The notes under the pieces: model-generated
The model's database searches: none
What the model saw: the letters and a program-made list of their open reading frames with translations, nothing else
Told to the model about the DNA's origin: nothing
Part shown: positions 22,337-30,930 of the stretch, in pieces
How the letters are laid out: every line of letters begins with the position of its first letter
Numbering within the stretch: position 1 is the stretch's first letter
Origin: Nectonema munidae
Taxonomy: Eukaryota; Nematomorpha; Nectonematoida; Nectonematidae
Assembly: GCA_030549495.1 (NCBI GenBank)
Contig: JAUIRK010000078.1
Coordinates: 124,001-188,000, forward strand
Length of the DNA stretch: 64,000 bases
Direction: 5' to 3'
Position numbers and translations under genes: made by a program

Positions 22337-22814
22337 GAGGAATGTGAAAGTTATAAGCGTTTTAATATTTGACTAAGATTTAAGCTAGGAACACTACAAA
22401 TAAACTAAGCGTACACTAGCCCGATAAAATAAACCACACACGCGTGCTAAAGATGTGGTGAAGCGTATGTGAGATAAGAATTCACTGCGCTCACAAACGC
22501 GTAATGCAACATGTGTTAATCTTTCTTCGCATAGTTATGCTCTAAAATCAATCAATAATGTGATTTATTCTTCGCACACTGTCGGTATAAATATAACGAA
22601 TGCCCTTCGTTAAAAATTAGAAAGGTTGTATCTAAACTAAATAAAAGTAGACTACGATTATCCAACAAAACTCGTACATTCAATCGACAAAACCACACAC
22701 GCGTGCTAAAGATGTGGTGAAGCGCATGCGAGATAAGAATTCACTGGGCTCACAAACGCGTAATGCAACATGTGTTAATCTTTCTTCGCATAGTTATGCT
22801 CTAAAATCAATCAT
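22337..22814 (+). repeat. Direct-repeat family, copies 1 and 2
   Basis: A module of about 120 bases (CCACACACGCGTGCTAAAGATG onward, to TTATGCTCTAAAATCAATCA) occurs at 22433-22556 and again at 22692-22814 with only a few differences. A linking module with TCGGTATAAATATAACGAATG lies between them. The first copy is preceded by a segment starting ATGTGAAAGTTATAAGCG. The GC content of the module is higher than its surroundings. No protein is encoded. Confidence 0.8.
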
Positions 22815-23246
22815 TTTCACGTGCTTTTCATTTTAAAGTAGATGCACTTTTTTCCAAACCGCTTAGTATATTGGCAACATGAAATCGTTGTATTGTTCTC
22901 TGTGTGGTTGAAAATGAGGATGAGCTCTAAAATTTCAACACAATTATAATATTCAGTGTTTTTTTTAATTTTGATGTTTTGAATACATGCAAAACAGGGG
23001 CGCACATCCTCAAAATTATTGGGGGGGGGGGGGGCGAAATTTTTTTCTTGCAATTTTCAAAATTAGTGGTCTGGAAATACCACGGGAGACCAAATATCCT
23101 TTAAAATAGAGTGTATTTAGCGCATACCCTAAAGTCCTAAATTTATAAGACTACATTATATTTTTTTTTACAAAATTAGTGAATTTAAATACTATACTTC
23201 CAGCGAAAATATTTTAATTAAATTTGCATATCGAATATAGTGCGCA
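22815..23246. other. Non-coding; possible hAT-like end with G run
   Basis: A string GGGGCGCACATCC (about 22997-23009) followed by a run of about 14 G and then GCGAAATTTTTTT resembles a recurrent end structure of some hAT-type non-autonomous elements, but no partner end was found. Otherwise AT-rich without genes. Confidence 0.3.
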
Positions 23247-23383
23247 GAAAAAATGCCCCCAATTAAAAAGTAGGAAAAAATGCCCCCAATTAAAAAGTAA
23301 GAAAAAATGCCCCAATTAAAAAGTAGGAAAAAATGCCCCCAGTAAAAATGCCCCAATTTAAATTAGGAAAAAATGCCCCAACA
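23247..23383 (+). repeat. Minisatellite, about 28-bp unit, about five copies
   Basis: Unit GAAAAAATGCCCCCAATTAA followed by AAAGTAG repeats about five times with small length changes; the last copies are degenerate. 23384-23730 beyond it is AT-rich with no gene. Confidence 0.85.
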
Positions 23384-23732
23384 CAAAAAATTTCAAAAAA
23401 TTATTAATTAAAATTTTTAAAAAAGATATGTCAAATAAAGATTTTTTGTAAAAAAAAAGTTAACTTTTCATTTAAAACATTTAAAATTTAATTAAAGTAA
23501 ACTAAAAAACTCAGCATACGACAATTTTTTAAATACAAAAATTTTTTTTATAAAACAGCAAATATTTTTGGACTTTGTGTGTATCAGAACACTTTCTAAA
23601 TATAATTTGTATTTTAACTGATTTTAAGGACACATTCCCACAAATATGCACCTTTGCTATTGTTTTCAAGAAAAGAAAAAACCCTATAGATTAAGAAATT
23701 TTAGGAATTTAGCCTTTCAAATATTTTTTGAT

Positions 23733-24115
23733 TTGAACATTTTTCGATTCTTTGATTATTCGACAAATATAATATTTAAAATCGTGCAAATTGCAAAGTA
23801 TAGGTAATAACTTTTGCAACATCGTATGAGGTAGCAAAATATGAACAGAAAGTTTGATATTTTTACAGAAAGTTTGATATTTTTTGATTTTTTAAAGAAT
23901 ATTTTTCGATTCTTTGATTACAGAATTTTATTTTGATTATTTGACAAATATAATATTTAAAATCGTGGAAATTGCAAAGTATAGGTAATAACTTTTGTAA
24001 CATCGTATAAGGTAGCAAAATATGAACAGAAAGTTTGATATTTTTTGATTTTTTAAAGAATATTTTTCGATTCTTTGATTACAGAATTTTATTTTGATTA
24101 TTTGATAAAATATAT
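23733..24115 (+). repeat. Tandem duplication of a 160-180 bp AT-rich unit
   Basis: The strings TTTTTCGATTCTTTGATTA (about 23741, 23905, 24064) and AAATTGCAAAGTATAGGTAA (about 23789, 23969) recur in the same order, giving two full units and a partial third. Within the first unit a 21-base segment (ACAGAAAGTTTGATATTTTT) is itself duplicated. Confidence 0.8.
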
Positions 24116-24124
24116 TATATAGGT

Positions 24125-24345
24125 TGTAGATGAACCATCGTCTCCCCGAATGAGGTATATCAAATCTTACTTCTAGCAGAATGTGAACAGAAAGTTGAAC
24201 ATTGTCTCCCTAGTTATTTGTACATGGAATAGAAACCATCGTAGTATACAGGTTGGAGATGAATCATTGTAGTATATAGTTTGGAGATGAATCATCGTAG
24301 AATACAGGTTGGAGAAGAATCATCGTAATATACGGGTTGGAGATA
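24125..24345 (+). repeat. Short tandem repeat, about 32-bp unit
   Basis: Degenerate units of the form GGTTGGAGATGAATCATCGT plus AGTATACA repeat about four to five times between 24231 and 24345, with an earlier diverged copy near 24125. Confidence 0.75.
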
Positions 24346-24628
24346 ACACGCAAGTTGTCTACCCGCGTTCAACCGTACAGGTTATGAGAATATATCATTA
24401 AATATTAGAGAAGAGTTTTCTAAACTCTTTATACTGAAAAAATATTTCTTCAAATATATTACTGTTTTAGTTTAAAATGCATCCCTTATCTTCTAATTAA
24501 TGGTATGAAGCACATGGAAAATAAAAACAGTAAAATGGTATTTCTTCAGTACTTGTGATATAAGTAATGTATTCTGAAAGCCTATAAAAATGCTTTAATT
24601 TGGTTTATCGCATGATACATTTTGTTGA

Positions 24629-25005
24629 GAAATGTGAAAGTTATAAGCGTATTAATATTTGACTAAGATTTAAGCTAGGAACACTACAAATAAACTAAGC
24701 GTACACTAGCCCGATAAAATAAACCACACACGCGTGCTAAAGATGTGGTGAAGCGTATGCGAGATAAGAAATCATTGCGTTCACAAACGCGTAATGCAAC
24801 ATGTGTTAATCTTTCTTGGCAAAGTTATAATCTAGAATCAATAACAAGCATGATAGTATTGGAATGTGATTTATTCTTCGCACACTGTTGGTATAAATAT
24901 AACGAATGCTCTTCGTTAAAAATCAGAAAGGTTGTATCTAAATTGAATAAAAATTGTTTCAAAATAAAAGTGAACTACGATTAATCAAAACAACTTTTAG
25001 ATTCG
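24629..25005 (+). repeat. Direct-repeat family, copy 3
   Basis: Repeats the modules seen at 22337-22674 in the same order: GTGAAAGTTATAAGCG, the CACACGCGTGCTAAAGATG module (24724-24842), then the TCGCACACTGT module (from about 24868). The shared stretch exceeds 300 bases. 25006-25628 contains no gene I can recognise. Confidence 0.8.
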
Positions 25006-26194
25006 ATCGACATTTTTCACTTCAAAAAGTAATTTAAAATGTATTAGAAAAACATTATACTGACATCTAAAAAGTAAAAAATATATATTTATTTTGGACA
25101 GTGTTCTTTATCCATGCCATTTTAAAATGGAAAAAACTATATTCTACCTTTGTTAATATAAAATGAAAAAAAAGTATATAAACTCACCACATTAATTATT
25201 ATTATTGATATTTTTTCTGACCTCGCATAAAAGCACATTTTGCAAAAGGGAATTTTTTTTTGGTAAAACCTAGCCTATATTGCAAAACGAATATAGCTTT
25301 CCTATGATACCATAATGTAAAAGAAACATTGAAAAACAGTTTAATTTTTTCTTCAAAACAAATAAGTAAAAATTTCCAAAAAAATCGTGATATTAGTAGT
25401 ATTTTATATTATATATAAACATTTCAAACAATCAAATGGTTTTCATGAAATAAAACCGCAATTTTAAAGATATGTGGTTTGAACTTAATATTGCAAAATA
25501 TTTTTATAGCATTTTACAATTTTAAACATTGGATAAAATATTAGGGTCTCACTGGTTCCGTCGCAAAGGCACATCAAATCACTTAAAATCAAACCAACAG
25601 TTATGAACGTTCCTTCGAAAAGCTACTCACTTCAAAGACGCACGATAATACACTTTCTCACTCCACTACTTCTGCCCACAATCTAAGTCAAGTTCTCCTC
25701 AAGATAACTGTTTATTCAATTCTATTTGTTTTGTCAAATAAAAGTGAGGAGTTTGCTGTTGAATCTTTTGCGTACACTGGTGTTATTTTTCTTCCATTAT
25801 ATGTTTTATGATTTATAGGATGTAGTTAGGGATGTTTGTTTGAAAATATATGTGGTCTATAACTTATACTATAAGCCCCTTCAACGGTTATATATAACAT
25901 ATTCGATTAGTTTACCCACCTTATTGTTCTTTTAATAACGTGAAAATTCTTTTTACTTGCACATCATTCGAATTAAATGGGAAGAATTATCTCAATATTT
26001 TGTACCCTTGGTTTGAATTGAAAAACATGTAACTTGCATGTCAAGTATGTCAGATCTGAAAATATTGCGCATAATAGAGAAACTTGCAATGACGCGGATG
26101 TTTAAAAATCAGGAATCGAAAAGGAAAATTTTCTGCAAAATAAAAATAATGAGGAGAATTTGAATAAAAATGACCCAGCCATATTGATAATATT

Positions 26195-27110
26195 TTAGAT
26201 GAACATAACTACTCGTGTTTAGCGGTTATTCCATTAAACGAAGTTCCTACACAAATCAAAGAAAATGTTTGCTTTCTTGTTAAAAAAATCCAGATTTAGG
26301 CAGGAATTGTTTTATATAAAAAAAGGTGAAACTATTGTGAGAAATAAAGTAAGTAGTTATCAGGGCAATGTTAGAAAAGTCTATACAGATTTACTTCAAA
26401 ACAAGGAAAACTTCCCTCTTTTGTATACTGATTTTCAAATGGTGCATTTCATAGACAGTGTTAAAAATGGATGCATATTTAGTATTGATCGTACATTCAA
26501 TCTTAGTTGAGAAAAAACTTCAAAATAAAACTACAAATGATAACCGTTTTTCTTGAACCTAGGTGCCTTCATTGGGATGGCGAATTTGAAGGTTAAAAAT
26601 GCGTCTATAATTATTTGGTGTGACGAGGAAAAAGCACTTATCAAAGCTATAAGACAAGTTTTTCCTAACTCAACAGTTATTTTATGTATAGACATCCTAA
26701 AAATTCTTTGAGTAGATATAACAATACTAATTTTCTTTGAAAACACCAGAATTCAATATACTATTGAAGAAAATATATTCCAACCAAAGACTTTGCTCTA
26801 TTTTAGACATGACATCTTTCAGTTCTTACTCTAATGCAATTATTGAAAAGTATGAATCTTACTTTGGTTCGTAATTGCTCAATACAGTTGAGAAAATTAA
26901 GGAATATGTAGTCACTTCTTGGATAAAATTTTCGTGAATTCCTCTTTTATGGACAAACAATATTTCGGAATCAAAATATCACGTCTTTAAACTTAAATTG
27001 AAAAAAGAAAAAACTCCTTGAAATTATCAAAATGTTGCATTCGGAAGCTATAAGAGACCAGTGTCTTATTTCGCAAGCTGTAGAATTAACAGGAGAATTT
27101 CTATACCCAC
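26195..27110 (+). pseudogene. MULE transposase remnant, unit A
   Basis: Broken frames read LAVIPLNEVPTQIKENV, FIDSVKNGCIFSIDRTFNLS (D of the catalytic core), then IIIWCDEEKALIKAIRQVFP (second acidic residue with the Cys/His helix that follows) and, near the end, AIRDQCLISQAVELTGEF. This order is that of MULE transposases. It differs from the MULE at 6.9-9.8 kb, so the two are separate families. In units A and B the frame is cut after GEFLYP and joined to Helitron sequence. 25629-26195 is non-coding. Confidence 0.68.
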
Positions 27111-27156
27111 CCCTAACTAATTACAAAGACTAATTACGCACCCCAATTTATACAAA

Positions 27157-28602
27157 ATGGTACAAAAACATATGTTACATGGCCCTTGTGGTTTATATAA
27201 TTATAAAAATATTTGTATGAAAGATGGTAAGTGTAAAAAAAAATTTCCAAAAAATTTTAATGAAATAACAAACATTGAAAATAATAATTATCCATTATAT
27301 AAACGATGTAATAATGGAAGAATTATTACTGTAAATAATATAGATTTAGATAACAGATGGGTGGTCCCCTATAATTCATATATATTATGTAAATATCAAT
27401 CCCATATTAATATAGAAATATGTAGTTCTATAAGTGCAGTTAAATATTTATATAAATATGTATATAAGGGCCCAGATAGGGCTATTATCAATATAAATAA
27501 TGTCAATATTAGTAATACATATACTGATTGTGTACCCAGTACATCTAATGAGGTATGTACTACTAATAATGATGTTATTTATAATGAAATAGAAAATTAT
27601 ATAAACACTAGATATATTTCCGCAGTTGAAGGATGTTATAGAATCTTTTCCTTTCCTTTACATGGCAATAAACCTTTTGTCTTCAAATTAGATCTTCATT
27701 TGCCTTCAAGCCAATTTATTATTTTTAAAGAAAATGAAAATTTAAACACTATTAATTCTAATCCAACACTTCTTGCGTGGTTTAAGGCAAATGAAGAATA
27801 TCCTGATGCGAAGACAATTAGGTATATTGATTTTCCTCAATATTATGTATATGATAAAAAATTAAAAAAATGGACTCCCAGAAGAAGACGAATTAGTGTA
27901 ATAGGGAGGATTAAATTTATTCATCCTAAAGCTGGTGAAATATATTATCTAAGAATTTTACTTACTTATATTTCAGGTTGTACATCTTTTGATGACCTAT
28001 TAAAGAATCCTAAATCAGAATAAATCCATCCTACCTTTAAGGAATCTGCATTGAAGAAAGGTTTTTACATCGCAAAGTCTGAAGCTAAAGATATCCTGAA
28101 AGAATGCTATTCCACCTTCACGCCTCATCAACTCCGAAGTTTATTTGCCATTCTGCTACAATTCTGCGAAGTGGAAAATCCGCTGCAATTATGGAAAGAT
28201 TTCAAAAACGCACTTTGCGAAGATCTCTTTACAAATCAAGCTACAGAAAATCAGAAAGAAGAATCCTTCAAAATTGGCCTTTTGCAAATAGAGAGGCTTT
28301 TATCGATTCAATGCCGGTCATTAAAAGATTTTGGTTTCATATTAGAAGAAAGATTGAATATTGCTTGCCCTTTGATCCTGAAAGAACTTCAATACGATCG
28401 AAAAATTGAAGAAAACTATCCAAAATTGAATTCTGATCAAATTAAAGCTGTTTCTGAAATTTTGCTAAAATGTGAAGATAAGTCACTAGGATCAGATAAA
28501 GTTTTTTTCATCGATGGCCCTGGTGGATCAGGCAAAACATTTATCTACAACGTCTTGATGGCAAGAATACGAAGCAAAGAACATCTACTTCTGGAACAAT
28601 GA
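27157..28602 (+). pseudogene. Helitron Rep/helicase, truncated at both ends, unit A
   Basis: One frame from 27157 to 28602 interrupted by a single TAA (28021-28023). Rep part: HMLHGPCGLYN, DNRWVVPYNSYILCKYQ, CSSISAVKYLYKYVYKG (this includes the Helitron tyrosine region), IDFPQYYVYDKKLKKWTPR, IGRIKFIHPKAGE and LRILLTYISGCTSFDDL. Helicase part: LNSDQIKAVSEIL and DGPGGSGKTFIYN, the Walker A box of PIF1-type helicases. It stops 17 residues after Walker A, so the motor is missing. The N-terminal HUH region was removed by the deletion described for units A and B. Non-functional. Confidence 0.85.
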
Positions 28603-28974
28603 CGGATCAAGCATTTGAACTGTTTAAGGACACGCTCAGCAAGAGATCACAATAAACTCGTCATAATTCAAGTGCAATTCTTTAGTCTTATCATCTTTTT
28701 AGATATTACCATTTACAAATACTCGTTTACTATAATATTACTCTTGTGCAATGTTTTATGTTACTATTTTATGTGATGTGTAAATATCTTCTCCAAAATT
28801 AGGGAAGTTTTTTTAGAAGAAAATAAAAGATCGAACAGCAAGAAATTAAACGATCTCATGTACCGCTACAACAGTCAACAAGACTCTAAAAGGAAAAGCA
28901 TAACTTTGAGCTTTGAGGAACAAGTGCGTATCAATCTGAACATTTTTCAGCCTTAAGATCTATGAAAAACTTTT
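28603..28974 (+). other. Spacer between Helitron fragment and viral fragment, unit A
   Basis: Contains a very short ORF (28600-28661) and a Lys/Ser-rich stretch (28820-28955) ending in FEEQVRINLNIFQP. I do not recognise either. They may belong to the viral insert or be chance frames. Confidence 0.35.
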
Positions 28975-29395
28975 GCTTTATATATGAATCTTGCTCAAAA
29001 TTTTTTATATAAAAGGGGTCCTTTTTCTCCTTATTTAGGGTCAAAACTGACATAAAGTTTAAGAGCGGTTCGCTTCATATAATCAGCACTGATAAGTGTA
29101 TCACAAATATAAAAGATATCGTATCTCTTTCCAGCTGGTTTGAACAGATTAATCAAATTGCCTCACTATCAGAAATCCTAGTTAAAGAAAAGACAGCTAT
29201 TCCATTGAGTAGTTTGAAAACCTCATCCAGTGAGATTGTTGGAGGCTCTTTATCACACCGTCTCAACGACCCGTTGAGAGTTAACACGTGTTCTATCAAT
29301 GGCCTCGGTGTATTTAATACACACGTTGATGTGACCATAGATTGCATGGTTCAGTTTTCTAGGGGGTCAGCGAACCATCGAATATGTTTTTAGTC
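28975..29395 (+). pseudogene. Endogenous viral element: L polymerase fragment 1 (capping domain), unit A
   Basis: Read in two frames with a slip near 29045. The first frame gives YKRGPFSPYLGSKLT, matching the conserved RGP..PYLGSKT motif of L proteins in Mononegavirales. The second gives LSSWFEQINQIASLSEIL, then IVGGSLSHRLNDPL, whose His-Arg pair is the HR motif of the polyribonucleotidyltransferase (capping) domain, followed by NTHVDVTIDCMVQFSRG, corresponding to the segment downstream of it. Motif order and spacing agree with L. A stop follows at 29391. This is a fragment of a viral gene integrated in the genome; the virus group is not resolved. No function is expected. Confidence 0.75.
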
Positions 29396-29484
29396 ATTAA
29401 TCCTCAACTCCTTGAAAATCCTCGAGACCATTAGCATGCTTAATCCTCATTTAATTTCGAGACCTAGTGTTACATTCGATCTCT

Positions 29485-30046
29485 AAACACTGAACTGCAT
29501 TCTACATCTAGATTATTAAAATGGCTTGTTAACTTCCCTACCGAACAAACGACTGATCAACACTTATTTCTTGAGATTGCTGGCTTAACCAAGATTTTCA
29601 CATATCCTGTAGTGGATTTTGAACGCTCAGCGTCAAACATGCTTCAATTTGCGCTTTCCAGACTTTGACCCTATAATTGCACAAACAATAAGAAACCAGT
29701 TTGTGAAATTATCTATTTCAAACTTTTATGAAAAAAATTTCGCTTGCCGAAGTGTTTCCTACAACATGGCAGTCATTATCAACTTGAAATCTTATTCTTA
29801 ACGGGAAAATTGCAACAAGGTTGTTTCAACAGGTTGCGAATCAATATCTTTTCAAAAGTTCACTTATCACAAAACTTTCTATATGATTTTTCTTTTGATT
29901 ATACAGAACTTCTTGCTGATAAGGCAATTATAAGCTTTAGAGATGCCTGGCCTTCAGAATTTGAACGTTACACTTATTACAATCTATACAAGAAACTAAT
30001 GTCTCGTTCTCACGATAAGAACAAAAGAGCTCTTATTATTTTTTGA
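29485..30046 (+). pseudogene. Endogenous viral element: L polymerase fragment 2 (N-terminal RdRp region), unit A
   Basis: Frames with slips near 29670 and 29745 read in order STSRLLKWLVNFPTE, LEIAGLTKIFTYPVVDFER, IRNQFVKLSISNFYEKN, LYDFSFDYTELLADKAII and SFRDAWPSEFERYTYYN. The TYPVVD segment matches the GHPxVD block and ADKAIISFRDAW the DKAISPxRSEW block of negative-strand RNA virus L proteins, which lie about 120 residues apart as here. These blocks precede the capping domain in L, yet fragment 1 lies upstream of this one, so the viral gene is rearranged or derives from two integrations. Decayed copy. Confidence 0.7.
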
Positions 30047-30196
30047 CTCAGGATAAAATCAAAAAATTTTTTTTTTTACACAATAAAGCGCAACAATCTG
30101 TCTAACGTCAAATTTACAAAATCCAGGTACTATTCTCATTCATACAACTGATATATCCCATTGCTAATTTTATAGTAAGAGGGTTTTAATCTTAAA

Positions 30197-30802
30197 ATGG
30201 CGGAGGAAAAGAAAATAACTTGGTCGGAACCTGAGATCCAAGAGGGAGAGGTAAGAGGTCCTACTACCTCTGCTAAGTCTACAAGGAAGACGGAAACTGT
30301 TCAGCTGAGCAGTGAACCAGATATATTTTCTCAATTAACTTTCTCACAATCAGAGAAAGTCATGAAAATGATTGAGAAAATTGATATCAAGGCTACTGAC
30401 TACATTAGAGAGGTAGCAGAGAGCCCAATTTTCAAGGAGTTCTTCCCAGAGTCCTCTGAAAAGGTAGACATAGAAAGATTTTCAGGACAATTCAAATTTG
30501 GAATGACTATCAATGAGTTATATCGCAGTGCTAAAAACTTCTACCTGGTCCTGTTGTATCATTGCTTGGATACGGATGAAAAGACAATGCTACAGAATGT
30601 AGTGATTAAGATGAACGCAGAGGGATCCCAAAGTGCTGTATCAGTTGGACGAATTACTGTCAACTGTATGAAGAATTATTGTGGCTATTATGGTGGAGGC
30701 CGTTGGAATGCTAACGAGCTCTATTTATATGCCTTATGTAAGTCGATACTTGACCCTAAAGAATTTAGGGAACAGTATACGAGTTACTTTGAACAAGAGT
30801 AA
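30197..30802 (+). CDS. Unidentified ORF (possible viral nucleoprotein-like or captured gene), unit A
   Basis: 201 codons from an ATG in good context (AAAATGGCGG). I do not recognise the family. The protein is hydrophilic with an acidic N terminus (ITWSEPEIQEGE) and a mostly helical middle (SEKVMKMIEKIDIKATDY), and it ends with YYGGGRWNANELYLYALCK and FREQYTSYFEQE. It follows two L-like viral fragments on the same strand, so a viral nucleoprotein or other viral ORF is a reasonable guess but unproven. Unit A lacks 19 codons present in B and C (after TINE, lost between two GAGTT repeats), yet keeps the ATG in frame, whereas B and C lose the frame near codon 19. No introns are evident. Confidence 0.5.
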   Translation: MAEEKKITWSEPEIQEGEVRGPTTSAKSTRKTETVQLSSEPDIFSQLTFSQSEKVMKMIEKIDIKATDYIREVAESPIFKEFFPESSEKVDIERFSGQFKFGMTINELYRSAKNFYLVLLYHCLDTDEKTMLQNVVIKMNAEGSQSAVSVGRITVNCMKNYCGYYGGGRWNANELYLYALCKSILDPKEFREQYTSYFEQE

Positions 30803-30832
30803 CTTCAATATTATATATAATGAACAAAAAAA

Positions 30833-30930
30833 AGTTCATTTTCCTCATGGGTATGACCCCGATGAGCAACCGAGGCCTCGACGTGTCCTGTTGTCCCCTC
30901 CGCCGCTCATAGCCGGGAGCCTTCCTCCAG
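30833..30930 (+). repeat. Inversion-joint repeat J, plus-strand copy, unit A
   Basis: 98 bases from GTTCATTTTCCTCATGGG to CCTTCCTCCAGA. They are the exact inverse of 33383-33480. Both copies translate in the same Pro-rich pol frame (FPHGYDPDEQPRPRRV), one on each strand. Confidence 0.92.

Noticed and set aside
22990-23045. G-run with GGGGCGCACATCC as a defined transposon end
   Set aside because: No opposite end or target duplication could be found; kept only as a low-confidence note.
28603-28974. Host gene exons between Helitron and viral fragment
   Set aside because: Short frames with possible splice sites exist, but no recognisable protein, and the stretch is identical in all units, so there is no support for a captured host gene.
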